Shown here in pieces: positions 1 through 10,499 of a stretch of 64,000 bases of DNA (within the stretch, counting starts at the first letter, position 1; each line of letters begins with the position of its first letter). The notes under the pieces are model-generated. The model searched no databases. It was not told the DNA's origin and was given only the letters and a program-made list of their open reading frames with translations. Both the position numbers and the translations under genes were made by a program. This DNA is from Bacteroides sp. UBA7333. GTDB lineage: Bacteria; Bacteroidota; Bacteroidia; Bacteroidales; Bacteroidaceae. The stretch is taken from NCBI GenBank assembly GCA_002471195.1, contig DKPN01000027.1, positions 10,841 through 74,840 of the forward strand. Reading direction: 5' to 3'.

Positions 1-26
1 GCTTTTTGTTTTATATCATGACTGAA

Positions 27-1814
27 TTAATATCCAGGATTTTGATCTTTTGCCAAAATCGGATTAAGATCCATTGAACCTGTTGGAATAGGCATCAGCA
101 TATTTCTATCATTCCATGCTTTATCGACAACGATATAACCATTGGGCGCATAAGATATACCTGTCATCACCGAAGCAGCATATTCTTTTCCATAACGTCT
201 TATATCGTGAAAACGATGTCCTTCAGCCATCAATTCAATACGACGTTCATTACGAATAAAATCCAATGGATTTTCTAAAGAATTTGGAACATCCGGCATA
301 CCGCAACGATCACGAAGAAGATTCAAGGCAGCACGCACTTCGGCATCATAACCAGTATTAGCTGTCCGTGCTTCAGCAAAAGTCAGAAGAACTTCGGCAT
401 AACGAATCAACGGATAGTCATCTGTAGATCCATCAATCCAATCTGGAGCATATGGATTCAATGTAATAATTTTTCGATAAGCATAGCCCGACCAAGAATA
501 GTTACCATCTTTGCTTACTAAATCTGGATCCCACATATAATAGATAGGTTTTTGTGCACCCGAATCGTGCCAGCCCTTAAAAGGAAAGACTAGTGAGGCA
601 TACATACGGCTATCACGATTTCTAAATTCCTTGATAAAGTCATAGTTCGCAATTGATGGATCAGATGAAAAAGCGGCAAATTTAGCAGAGCTTTCTTTAT
701 CAGCTTTAATGTCATCCCATATTGTTTGGAAATAAGCTTGACGTTGTCCAACAGTAGGAGGTGTAGGAACAGTTTTACCATCAATGCTCCAATATGCATC
801 TACCATTTCTTGAAGAGGTTTATACGAACAGAAGCCATAGCGAAACAATCCTGACCCGAAGCGATTATCCAACATAAAGCATCCACGTTCTCCATCATAT
901 GTCTTTTCATTTGCAGCATATTCGTGTGTCAATATATACTCCGGATTACTAGGTGAAGGATTTCCTTTATTTTGCCAAATAGTTACATAATTAAACATAC
1001 CCGCAATAAATTTATCTTTATCTACACCCATCTCATCAAAATCAATGAAAATATCCATTTCATCTGCCTCTTTTTTTTGCATTTCATCGAGAGCCTTTCC
1101 ATATGTATGCAATGAATAAGCACCAAGATCCATAACCGCTTTTGCCGCTTTTTCAGCTTCTACAGTATCTCCAAAGTATAGTGCTGCGCGTGCACGAAGA
1201 GCCAAAGCAGCACCTTTTGTAACACGTCCTGTTTCATTCAAGTAACCGCCAGCATACGATACAGGAAGAACACTTGCTGCAGATGAAAGCTCATCCAATA
1301 CAAATTTACGAACTTCTTCAACTGAGTTGCGAGTAACATATTCTGCATCATAAGATAAAGGTTCAGTTATAATTGCCACTTTCCCAAAATAAAGAGTCAG
1401 TTTTAAGTAGCTCATTGCTCTAAAAAAGCGAGCTTCTGCAACCATTCTTGCCTTCAACTCTTCACTTATTTTACAATTACCTACATACTTGATAACATTA
1501 TTAGCATTTCTAATCGCAATAAAGTTATATTCTCCATATGGTGAGCCAGCGCTTATAGCCGATTTCTGAACCAATTCAAAGTTACCTTCCCAAGGCTTTT
1601 GACTATGTGCATTATCCGAACTTAATTCATCAGACATACCACTAAAGAAATTAGGCATATCTACATAACATTTATTCAATCCATACCATGCATCTCTTTC
1701 TGTATTCCAAAATGTTTCAGAAGGTATACCGGTTGTTGGAAGAACATCGGTTGAACACGAGTAAATCGTGAAAGCCGAAATCACAGCAACTATTAATTTA
1801 TATATTTTTCTCAT
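27..1814 (-). CDS. SusD/RagB family nutrient-binding outer-membrane lipoprotein
   Basis: 595 residues, normal for SusD. The N-terminus is a lipoprotein signal with lipobox IYSC near residue 20. The C-terminal part carries the family's usual blocks: PLIRYAEVLLTFAEA, then IRNERRIELMAEGHRFHDIRRYG, typical of SusD_RagB. SusD proteins cap the SusC TonB-dependent channel at the cell surface and bind glycan or peptide ligands. It lies 36 bp downstream of the SusC-like gene on the same strand, so the two are co-transcribed. No enzyme gene lies next to it inside the window, so the substrate cannot be guessed; the partner locus may continue past the left edge. The partner SusC is interrupted, so this protein may have no functional channel. 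Confidence 0.95.
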   Translation of the reverse strand: MRKIYKLIVAVISAFTIYSCSTDVLPTTGIPSETFWNTERDAWYGLNKCYVDMPNFFSGMSDELSSDNAHSQKPWEGNFELVQKSAISAGSPYGEYNFIAIRNANNVIKYVGNCKISEELKARMVAEARFFRAMSYLKLTLYFGKVAIITEPLSYDAEYVTRNSVEEVRKFVLDELSSAASVLPVSYAGGYLNETGRVTKGAALALRARAALYFGDTVEAEKAAKAVMDLGAYSLHTYGKALDEMQKKEADEMDIFIDFDEMGVDKDKFIAGMFNYVTIWQNKGNPSPSNPEYILTHEYAANEKTYDGERGCFMLDNRFGSGLFRYGFCSYKPLQEMVDAYWSIDGKTVPTPPTVGQRQAYFQTIWDDIKADKESSAKFAAFSSDPSIANYDFIKEFRNRDSRMYASLVFPFKGWHDSGAQKPIYYMWDPDLVSKDGNYSWSGYAYRKIITLNPYAPDWIDGSTDDYPLIRYAEVLLTFAEARTANTGYDAEVRAALNLLRDRCGMPDVPNSLENPLDFIRNERRIELMAEGHRFHDIRRYGKEYAASVMTGISYAPNGYIVVDKAWNDRNMLMPIPTGSMDLNPILAKDQNPGY

Positions 1815-1850
1815 TGATAGTATCTATTTACGATTAATAATTATAATTGG

Positions 1851-4800
1851 TTAGAATGAAAGGTTTACACCAAATGCAACGGTTTTATTACCTAAAGTTT
1901 GTACTACCCCACCTGCTGTTTCGGGGTCAAAGTCTTTCATTTTTTTATCGCCACGTGCTGTAAGTAAGTTTTCACCAGTTAGATAAAATCTCACATTACT
2001 AAAGCCTGCATTACTAATCAAATTACGTGGTAATGAGTATGCTAAAGTGATTGTTTTCAAACGGAAATAGTTTGCATTAAACAAGCTATAATCACTATTG
2101 AATGCACGGTTGTAAGTGGTATGACTATCGGATGCTTCGTAAATACGTGGGTAAATAGCTTTAGGGTTTGGATTCTCTTCAGTCCAACGCCCTAAGTGAT
2201 ATTTGCGTGGGTTATCATTACCATGAAAGAATGGATGTACTTGATATACTTCGAATGCTACTTGTGCTCCACGTACCCCTTGTCCATAAACATTCAACTC
2301 AAAACCTTTCCATGCTACCATCAAGTTCACACCATATGTATATTTAGGCACATTGCTACCAATAATAACACGGTCATCGTTTGTAATTTCATCCCCATAA
2401 TTCACACCTTCACGGGCAGGCAAGTATTTAATATCACCTGCATTAGGTTTTGTACCTCCATAAGTATAGTACTGTCCATTATCAATTTCTTGTTGTGTAT
2501 ACAAACCATCTGAGCGCAACCCATAGAATGAGCCAATTGCTTCACCTTTGCGAATGATATATTTTGCAACACCGTGCCCACCGGCATCTTGAATTATATC
2601 TTTACCCGAAGAAAGGTCTAATACTTCATTTTTATTATAGGAAAAGTTACCACCTATACTATACGACCAATCACCAATACGGTTATTATGTTGCAAGTTA
2701 AACTCAACACCCGAGTTTTTCACTTTACCTAAGTTTTGAGAAGGATTATAATCAGGATGAATACCAACTTCCGAAGGAACCGGATAAGCCAAAAGGATAT
2801 CGTTTGTTTTCTTAGTATAATATTCTACTGTACCCGCTAGCTTACCATTGAAGAAGTCAAAATCCAATCCGGCATTATACATCGTTACTTTTTCCCAACC
2901 CAACTTTGAATTTGCAGGTTTCATTTCAGCCAATGATTGTCCCGGAGTTCCATCGAAAGGATAATATCCTCCATCACCATAATTAGCAAAATAATCATAG
3001 TAGCCTACATTATTGATATTCCCTAATTTACCATATGTAAAACGAAGCTTTAAACTATTCAACCACGATTTTGTATTTTCCATAAATGCCTCTTCTGATA
3101 TTCTCCATCCCAAAGATGCTGAAGGGAAATATCCCCAACGATGATCTTTATGGAAGCGAGAAGAAGCATCGGCACGCATATTAGCTTCAAATAAATAGCG
3201 ATCCATAATAGAATAGTTAACACGTCCAAAATAAGAAAACATACTATATTTATACGATTCCGAACCATTTTTATACTCAGCACCCGATGAGGCTCCACCC
3301 GACATATCAGTCATATTATCTGTAGGAAAACCACCACGTGAAGCAGTGAGCTTCTCGAATTTATATTTCTCATAAGAAGTACCGACCATTACCGAAAAAC
3401 TATGAATATTTTTATCAAAACTATATCTAGCTCTTGCATTATATGTTTCCCAACGATAAGTACGCCAATCCATATTCATACGATTCGTATTAGTACCGCC
3501 CCAAACTACTTCTTCAGGATTCAAAAAACTTGGGATTGCCTCTCTAGTTCCAGTATAATTTTTCCCTTGATAATTATGTGTATTAAAAGCACCTTGACCT
3601 GTAATCACTAAGTTTTTTATAGGCGTAATATCAAAACCTCCTTCATAAACGCCATACGAAGTCATATTACGAGTCCAATTATTCAACTCATATGCCATCA
3701 TCGGATTATCTTTTGCGATAGTTCCACTACTTTGACCAGCCATTACAGAGCCCCACATACCATTACTATGCTTGTTTACTAAAGTCATTGGAGTAACCAA
3801 CATTTGACCTAAATCAGGTGTTCCACCATTTACACCATAGTTATTGTGAATAAATTTAGCACTTGCCCTAAGCGTTAACCAGTCGGTTGCAGCTGCATTT
3901 ACATTGATATTTATATTATAACGGTTGTCGGCACGATTGCGAAGATTCTTCTCATTATGCAAATAACCAATCACAGCAAAGAAGTTCACTTTGTCCGTTC
4001 CCCCCGAGAAGTTTACAGAGTGTTGCGTTGTTAATGCAGCTTTATCATGTGCCAATTCCATCCAATTGGAGTTTGCATACAAATCAGGTTTAGACCCATC
4101 ACGAAACCATCCAATTTCTTCTTCTGTATAAATTGCTTTTTTACCAGAATTGATTGCAGCCTCATTACGAAGTTCAGCATATTGCCAAGAGTCTACAAAA
4201 TCAGACATATAAGAAATCATATTAGCACCGATCAAACCATTATAGTTCACTTGCACTTTACCTGCTGTACCTTGCCTAGTTGTTACTAGTACTACTCCAT
4301 AAGCAGCGCGCGAACCATAAATCGAAGCCGAAGCAGCATCTTTCAAAAATGAGATGTTATCAATTGAGCTAGGATCTAAACTACCAAACGAAGATGCATC
4401 AACAATAATGCCATCTATTACATAAAGTGGTTCAGATTTACCTAAATTACCACGACCACGAAAGTTTACAGATGGTTCTTCACCCGGACGATTGATAATG
4501 GTGACTCCTGGAACAAGTCCCTGGATGGCAGACACCACATTTGTAGTGGTACGTCCTTGTATTTCGGCAGGTTTAATAGATGTCACGGCACCCGTCAAGT
4601 TTACCTTTTTTTGCGTACCATAACCCACTACCACAACTTCATCAATCGTTTGAAGATCGGCATCAAGTATAAAGTTTATCACTCCACCTGCATTAGGTAT
4701 AGGTTTACTTTGAGAAGCGAGTCCCACATAAGAGACAGTGATTAATTTCCCTCTATCCTACTGAGGTATAGATAGTTGATATTTACCATCCATATCGGTT

Positions 4801-4958
4801 AATGTACCTTGACTCGTACCTTGAATCATTACTGATGCTCCTATAATTGGAGAGCCATCGTCTGCGTAAGTCACTACTCCTCTTACCTGAACATCTTGCG
4901 CAGATATAAGTAAAGTACTCACAAATAACATTGCGAAAAAGAATAATACTTTTTTCAT
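1851..4958 (-). pseudogene. SusC/RagA TonB-dependent receptor, interrupted by one in-frame TAG
   Basis: The gene starts at 4958 with a signal peptide (MKKVLFFFAMLFVSTLLISA) and a carboxypeptidase-regulatory-like domain (VRGVVTYADDGSPIIGASV). After residue 66 (...YQLSIPQ) an amber codon at 4758-4760 stops it. The same reading frame then continues (DRGKLITVSYVG) through the TonB-box-like IDEVVVVGYGTQKK, plug and beta-barrel to a terminal aromatic strand (VAFGVNLSF). Without the stop the product would be about 1035 residues, the usual SusC size, and I see no other lesion. There is no STN domain, so it is not an ECF-signalling type. A GTG at 4727 could restart translation but would give a protein with no signal peptide. 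Read as a recent nonsense mutation, a sequencing error, or a suppressed stop. Followed by susD. Confidence 0.85.
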
Positions 4959-5495
4959 TCGGTTAATAAGTTTATTAGAATTAAAAGGTTTAAAATAGAA
5001 AGTGTTATAATAAAAATTTTTTTAAATAGGATTATTTGATAAGTTCCTTATTATTTAGTATTAGATATATATTGTGCTCTTTGAAAATTTATTTTGTTTT
5101 AAAAGTAGTATTCATTCTTCTACAAATTCACAAGATCATTTCATAAACCCTTTTTAACATTAAGGTTTCGTATTTTATTTCGTATATTTTAATATTTACA
5201 TGTGTTTTGTTTTGTATCGGGTGCAATATAAGTATATTTTTAATATTATTATCATTAATACATAAATTATTTTTTACGGAAGAGTTATTTATATATTAAG
5301 TATTTAGTATTGATTTGCCTTTTTTAACACAATAAAGTCTGATGATAAAATTATAAATACCAACATTACTCTGAAGATTACCAATAAGATAAATTACAAA
5401 ACTGATATATTCAATCTTAAAAACTACATCAGTAAAGCATCCAATATGTCAAATATAATTCCCATAAAAAAGTTATATATAAAGATAAAATTATA
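4959..5495. other. AT-rich intergenic region upstream of the SusC-like gene
   Basis: About 540 bp, very rich in A and T, between the 5' end of the susC-like gene and the 3' end of the FUSC-type gene, both on the minus strand. It must hold the susCD promoter, but I found no exact TAnnTTTGY box on the minus strand. No convincing ORF, hairpin terminator or RNA gene was recognised. Confidence 0.5.
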
Positions 5496-6032
5496 TCACT
5501 TTTTTGCTTTCAGTTTTATCTGCTTCAACAACGAAAGCAACCATACTATAAAAATACCGATTGCAGCTCCGGTAGCCGATTCACTAAAGCGTAATAATCC
5601 GTTTTCAAAAGGTGAGAGCGAAGGATTGAAATCAGAAGAGATAAAAATGATAATTAGAGTGATGGTAGCCATTTTTCCGTCATTCGGTATCCCCATCACC
5701 ATGCAGAAAATTTCGAGTATTAAAACAGCTACCCCCATGTGAAGCAGACTAAAACTAAAAAACGAAAGATAAAAAACAGCAATTACGGCACCTACAAAAG
5801 TACCAAACACGCGTACCCAGCCCAACTTCATAGAGCCTTTTACATCTTCGGTTTGAAGCACTACCACCGATGCAACACATGCCAACATGGCACCTATATA
5901 GGATTTATCTTCATGCACAATACTGTTTAACAACATTCCCGCAAAGTATGATAAACAAACGGCAACAGCTTTACCAATGGCATATAAAATATCGGTGCGA
6001 CTTTTTATGTCTTTTAATTTGAATGAAATCAT
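5496..6032 (-). CDS. FUSC / aromatic acid exporter-type small membrane protein
   Basis: 178 residues with about four to five hydrophobic segments (AVAVCLSYFAGMLLN, IGAMLACVASVVVLQ, VFGTFVGAVIAVFYLSF, MGVAVLILEIFCMVMG, GAAIGIFIVWLLSLL). The segment YIGAMLACVASVVVLQTEDV followed by GxxxG-type helices resembles the N-terminal membrane half of FUSC/ArAE (DUF939) proteins, which export aromatic acids or related compounds. It lacks the large cytoplasmic domain of full-length relatives. It lies 80 bp downstream of mnmA on the same strand, so it may be read from the mnmA promoter. Substrate unknown. Confidence 0.65.
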   Translation of the reverse strand: MISFKLKDIKSRTDILYAIGKAVAVCLSYFAGMLLNSIVHEDKSYIGAMLACVASVVVLQTEDVKGSMKLGWVRVFGTFVGAVIAVFYLSFFSFSLLHMGVAVLILEIFCMVMGIPNDGKMATITLIIIFISSDFNPSLSPFENGLLRFSESATGAAIGIFIVWLLSLLKQIKLKAKK

Positions 6033-6112
6033 ATCGACCTATTATGTGTATCTATAATAAAGTCAATCGAAAAGAAATTGTTTATTAAAATCTGCAGAAA
6101 ACCCAATATGTT

Positions 6113-7165
6113 TTATTTAGAATCAACAATAATACCACCCCCTACTAACAAATCGCCATCATAAAAGGCTGCTGCTTGTCCATTGGCTACAGCAGTGAGC
6201 GGCTCGTTGAGGATGATATGCAGCAAATCGCCTTGCACCTCTACTCTACAAGTATTGTGCTGCTTGCGGTATCTGATTCGGATGGATAAATGATCATTAT
6301 TGAGCAAGCGATGCATATCTACCACATTCCAATCTTTGAGCCACATTTGAGTTTTTTCTAACGACTGTAAGTTGCCTAACACCACTTGGTTGTTTTGGGG
6401 ATGAATCTCTTTTACAAAAACGGCACGGTTCAAATCGATGCCCAATCCTCTGCGTTGGCCGATGGTGTAAAACGGATAACCTTCGTGATGGGCGATAAAA
6501 TGACCGGTCTCATCGACAAAACAGCCCTCTTTAAGACTCTCTTTTGCCTGCTGATAAGCAGTTGTCTGCATCAAGAAACTACGATAATCCATCGGGCAGA
6601 AACATACCCCTAAACTATCTCTCTTGACGGCTACCTTTTTATAACCTTTACCGGCAGCAATAGCACGAACCTCCACCTTTGTCATACCGCCAAGGGGCAA
6701 CATCATTCGCGCTAAGATGTCTTGTTTCAAGCCCCACAAAAAGAATGATTGATCTTTGTCGGGGTCGACTCCCGGAATAATATAATAAGAGCCGTCTACT
6801 TTGGTTTTTCGCACATAGTGTCCGGTAGCTATATGATAAATATCCATTTCATCGGCAAGTTTTGCCAACAAAGGCCATTTCAAATAGTTATTGCATAAAG
6901 TGCAGGGCACAGGTGTGCGACCTCCCATATATTCGTCAATAAAATAGCGGATAATTTTTTCATCGAAAATATCGCGTGCATCGTAAGTAAGGTGCTGTAT
7001 TCCTAATTTCTGCGCCAACTGTCGTGCATCTTCCAAATGTTCTTGAGAGCCATTCAACTCATAGAAACGAAAGGTCACGCCAATCACCTCATACCCGGCT
7101 TGCTGCAACAGCATGGCAGCCACTGAGCTATCTGTACCGCCACTCATTCCTAAAAGGACACGCAT
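6113..7165 (-). CDS. mnmA: tRNA-specific 2-thiouridylase MnmA
   Basis: 350 residues from the start chosen here. MnmA adenylates and thiolates U34 in the wobble position of Lys, Glu and Gln tRNAs. The PP-loop SGGTDSS is at residues 8-14, a Cys in CTLCNN at about 91 and a second in GVCFC at about 188 form the catalytic pair, and GQRRGLGI lies in the central domain. An upstream ATG at 7183 is in frame, but a -7 promoter box ends at 7187, so a transcript would begin too close to or beyond that ATG; the ATG at 7165 is preferred. Divergent from the helicase gene. mnmG, which modifies the same uridine, lies 46 kb away in this window. Confidence 0.95.
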   Translation of the reverse strand: MRVLLGMSGGTDSSVAAMLLQQAGYEVIGVTFRFYELNGSQEHLEDARQLAQKLGIQHLTYDARDIFDEKIIRYFIDEYMGGRTPVPCTLCNNYLKWPLLAKLADEMDIYHIATGHYVRKTKVDGSYYIIPGVDPDKDQSFFLWGLKQDILARMMLPLGGMTKVEVRAIAAGKGYKKVAVKRDSLGVCFCPMDYRSFLMQTTAYQQAKESLKEGCFVDETGHFIAHHEGYPFYTIGQRRGLGIDLNRAVFVKEIHPQNNQVVLGNLQSLEKTQMWLKDWNVVDMHRLLNNDHLSIRIRYRKQHNTCRVEVQGDLLHIILNEPLTAVANGQAAAFYDGDLLVGGGIIVDSK

Positions 7166-7186
7166 ATTTTCTTTCCCATTCATACT

Positions 7187-7195
7187 GCAAATTTA
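7187..7195 (-). promoter_or_regulatory. -7 promoter box for mnmA (TAAATTTGC)
   Basis: Exact match to the Bacteroidetes -7 consensus TAnnTTTGY on the minus strand. It is 22 bp upstream of the ATG at 7165 and only 3 bp from the ATG at 7183, which argues for the downstream start. Confidence 0.6.
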
Positions 7196-7233
7196 AGCAA
7201 AATCTTCTATCTTCGTCAATTTATTTTGTTAGA

Positions 7234-10089
7234 ATGAAAGCGCAAGGAATAAACAACAGACTCGTCATTGTATTATCAGAACATCCGGTTCTGGGTATGT
7301 TGCTGACACCTTATATCGTGCAGCCTTCGTTGCATAGCGATGAGTTGACACTCATTGAGCAGGCCTTTCATTTAAGTTCGGATCGAGTGGCGAAGTTCAA
7401 TCGTGGCGAACAAAAGGCTATCGAAATTTCGCGACAATACACCGAACGAAACCTAATGCTTCGTTTTTCGAAAGAACAATCGCCCACACAATTCTTAAAG
7501 AAACTCCAAGACAAACCCTCCTTATGGGAAAAGGTAAAACTGTATATTGATAGTAATATACTCGAACTGTTGCAACTCATCCGAAAAGAGTCGCTTGCTG
7601 TTTATCAAAAACCCAACGGAACACGTGTACTCTATCCGCACCATCAATTTGAACTCTGCCGCGATGCCATCAAGGCACATCTTATATTTGGCTATGGACA
7701 ACAGAAACTAAAGTATCAACTTCGCTGCAAGTATCAAGGACACTCAATCGATTTGACCGAAGATAAACCGGCTATTGCACTCACCTCCTTGCCCACTACA
7801 TTGATATTGGGTATGCGCATTTTCTTTTTCGATGATTTGCCGGCATCGCTTCTTATGCCTTTTACGCGCAATAAATCGATTGTGATCGATCATCCCAATC
7901 TCGAAAAATATATAGAAAATATACTGCTTCCCATCGCACGCTTTCATCGTGCCACAGTGAAAGGCATTGTAATGAAAGAAACCGAGGTTGCTTGTCAACC
8001 TCTTTTATACTTTAAAGAAACAGCTCAACATCATCCAACCTTGCATTTGGCTTTTCGATACAACAAAGAAGAGTTCGACAAAGCCGAAGACAACTATAGT
8101 GAAAAGCATTTTCTTCCGCTCCATGCAGAAAAAGAGATAGAGATTGATTATTTTCATCGTAATGCCACTCTCGAGAACAACAGATTGGAGCTATTGTTGA
8201 ACAACGGTCTGCAAGTTTATAGTAAAGATTCATACGAATTTACAATAAATGATAGTAGTGAGAATATCACACAATGGATGGAGAACCACCGTTCGATGAT
8301 TGATGCCAACTTCACCATTATCAGCAAGCGAAATGCTGCCATCTATTGTAACGACACGATAAAGGTAGAGCAGAGTTGCGATAAAGAGTTAGATTGGTTC
8401 GAACTGCACATCACGGTAGTGGTGGGCGGTTTCAGTATTCCGTTTCAAAAATTCCGCAACCATATTCTCAATGGCAAACGCGAATATCTCCTACCCGACG
8501 GACGTTTTATATTATTGCCCGAAGAGTGGTTTACACAATACGGAGGACTCTTTACGGCTCTCTCCGAAAACGATGCGCAATTGCGATTGAAACCTTCGCA
8601 AATAGGAATTGTGCAAGCCATTACCATGCCCGCAACCCAACCTTTATCGACATGCCAACAATCGCCTCAATATAAAGTGCCCCGACAGTTAAAAGCCACG
8701 TTACGCCCTTACCAAGATCGAGGTTATCAGTGGTACGTAAATTTATACGAGCAAGGATATGGCGGATGTCTAGCCGACGATATGGGATTGGGAAAAACAT
8801 TGCAGACGCTTGCTTTTTTGCAATATGTTTATCAGAAGTCTACCAAGAGCCACCCTTTGAAGGCAAGCCTCATCGTAATGCCGGTGTCGTTGCTACACAA
8901 TTGGACCCATGAGATAGAACGATTCACCACCTTATCGGCATTCATGATGCTGAGCCATCATCGCATCAACCACGAAAACATAGAGAGTCGCTTTGGCGAA
9001 CATCAACTCATACTGGCCTCTTACGGCATGGTTCGCAATCATGCTGATTTGTTGAAGCAATATCCCTTCGAATGTATTATTCTTGACGAGAGTCAAAATA
9101 TAAAAAATAGTGATTCACTCACTTTCAGATGCGTCAATGAGCTTCAATCCAATCATCGTTTTGTACTGACAGGCACGCCCATCGAAAACTCTCTCAATGA
9201 TCTTTGGGCGCAGTTTCATTTTATACAACCCGATGTTTTGGGCGACGAACACGCCTTCACAAAGCAGTTTGTTGCTGCCATCGACCGAGGAGACGAGCAG
9301 ATGCTCAACCTTTTAAAACAGTTGATACATCCATTTATACTAAGACGTACCAAGCAAGAGGTTACTCCCGAGCTACCTCCCCTTACCGAGCGCATTGTAT
9401 ATTGCCCTATGCTCGAAGCTCAACAAAAAATATATGATGAAGAGAAGCACAGTCTTCGCAATGCTTTGCTACAAATTGCCGACGAAAACAAATACGAACG
9501 TTTCACCATACTCAATGGCATCACTCGCTTGCGACAGATGGCTTGCCATCCACAACTGGTGGTCGATAACCCCGAGTTAACATCGGGAAAGATGGAACGC
9601 ATCATCGAAATGTTTGAAACGCTAAAAAGCGAAGGCAATAAAGTGCTCATCTTCTCATCGTTTGTAAAACATCTTGAGCTCATAGCAGCCGAATTTAAGA
9701 AACGACAATGGAACTATACCTGGCTCACCGGCAAATCGACCAAACGAGCCAAAGAGATTAAAGCATTTACTAAATCGGCCGATGTGCAAGCTTTCTTTAT
9801 ATCGCTCAAAGCCGGTGGTGTAGGACTCAACTTGGTAGAGGCAGGGTATGTGTTCATTGTCGACCCATGGTGGAATCCGGCTGCCGAAGCACAAGCCATT
9901 GCCCGTGCACACCGCATTGGACAGCAAAAAAAGGTGATTGCCTATCGTTTTATTACAGAAGGAAGCATCGAAGAGAAAATTTTACGCCTTCAAGATCAAA
10001 AACGCAAAATGGCCGAAACGTTCATATCCGACACAGACAGCGTGAACCAAATCAGCAACAGCGAATGGATGGAGATTCTGAATGGATAG
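7234..10089 (+). CDS. SNF2-family DEAD/DEAH-box helicase
   Basis: 951 residues. The reading frame is open further upstream into mnmA, but the ATG at 7234 (MKAQGINNRLVIVLSEHP) is the first that clears the mnmA gene. The N-terminal half is a divergent region seen in bacterial Snf2 proteins. The C-terminal half holds the motor: Walker A DDMGLGKTLQTLAF, Walker B DESQ (a DExQ variant), motif III LTGTPIENSLNDLW, then the helicase C lobe with VLIFSSFVKHLE, SLKAGGVGLNL and the arginine-finger motif AQAIARAHRIGQ. Such proteins use ATP to translocate on double-stranded DNA and remodel protein-DNA complexes; the cellular role here is unknown. Divergent from mnmA. Confidence 0.93.
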   Translation: MKAQGINNRLVIVLSEHPVLGMLLTPYIVQPSLHSDELTLIEQAFHLSSDRVAKFNRGEQKAIEISRQYTERNLMLRFSKEQSPTQFLKKLQDKPSLWEKVKLYIDSNILELLQLIRKESLAVYQKPNGTRVLYPHHQFELCRDAIKAHLIFGYGQQKLKYQLRCKYQGHSIDLTEDKPAIALTSLPTTLILGMRIFFFDDLPASLLMPFTRNKSIVIDHPNLEKYIENILLPIARFHRATVKGIVMKETEVACQPLLYFKETAQHHPTLHLAFRYNKEEFDKAEDNYSEKHFLPLHAEKEIEIDYFHRNATLENNRLELLLNNGLQVYSKDSYEFTINDSSENITQWMENHRSMIDANFTIISKRNAAIYCNDTIKVEQSCDKELDWFELHITVVVGGFSIPFQKFRNHILNGKREYLLPDGRFILLPEEWFTQYGGLFTALSENDAQLRLKPSQIGIVQAITMPATQPLSTCQQSPQYKVPRQLKATLRPYQDRGYQWYVNLYEQGYGGCLADDMGLGKTLQTLAFLQYVYQKSTKSHPLKASLIVMPVSLLHNWTHEIERFTTLSAFMMLSHHRINHENIESRFGEHQLILASYGMVRNHADLLKQYPFECIILDESQNIKNSDSLTFRCVNELQSNHRFVLTGTPIENSLNDLWAQFHFIQPDVLGDEHAFTKQFVAAIDRGDEQMLNLLKQLIHPFILRRTKQEVTPELPPLTERIVYCPMLEAQQKIYDEEKHSLRNALLQIADENKYERFTILNGITRLRQMACHPQLVVDNPELTSGKMERIIEMFETLKSEGNKVLIFSSFVKHLELIAAEFKKRQWNYTWLTGKSTKRAKEIKAFTKSADVQAFFISLKAGGVGLNLVEAGYVFIVDPWWNPAAEAQAIARAHRIGQQKKVIAYRFITEGSIEEKILRLQDQKRKMAETFISDTDSVNQISNSEWMEILNG

Positions 10090-10499
10090 AACGCGATACT
10101 ACCCTTCGCATCAATGGCCATATACATGTGCCGCCACATCGCTACCCGAAAGCATCTGCATGCACCGCTTGAGCAACATCACACCAGCAACTACACATTG
10201 ATAGTGCATCCTATCTATGCCTACAACATGCCCATGTAAGCCATCGCTTCACCTCCATGTAAGGCATCTATACACCCCCATGTTTTATATTTTTACACCC
10301 CCATGCAACGCGAGCAACTCTTTTGCTTCGAGTAAGGACTTTTCTGTCATTTACCGATTCATCTGTTAAAAAACGCCCTATTATCTCCTTAGTAAACATT
10401 TTTTAAAGGTTATTGGCACAGAACAGAAAACCATTTGCCAAACCTTATGTTCTGAATGAATTAATAAAAAATCACTAAACCTTATATTAATAAAATCGA
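10090..10499. other. Intergenic region between helicase and fimbrial locus
   Basis: 410 bp. Contains the 23-bp dyad repeat array (10222-10310, listed separately). The first part, about 10100-10210, is unusually GC-rich for intergenic DNA of this window and rich in CATC/GCATG words, perhaps decayed repeat units. The last 120 bp are AT-rich and should hold the fimbrial promoter, but no exact -7 box was found. No terminator hairpin was seen after the helicase. Confidence 0.55.
10222..10310. repeat. Array A: four units of a 23-bp CA-N6-TG dyad repeat
   Basis: CA-N6-TG cores start at 10227, 10250, 10273 and 10296, exactly 23 bp apart. Each core is CA followed by six pyrimidine-rich bases ending in CCA, then TG. 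Units 3 and 4 share the perfect 12-mer TACACCCCCATG (10271-10282 and 10294-10305). Arms are imperfectly palindromic. Same plan as the arrays near 22.5, 33.8 and 49.5 kb. Confidence 0.75.

Noticed and set aside
4725..4727. GTG restart of the interrupted SusC gene
   Set aside because: The product would have no signal peptide and no clear ribosome binding site, so it could not reach the outer membrane.
7024..7233. Upstream extension of the SNF2 helicase reading frame
   Set aside because: It lies inside the divergent mnmA gene and its promoter; the ATG at 7234 starts right at the family's usual N-terminus.
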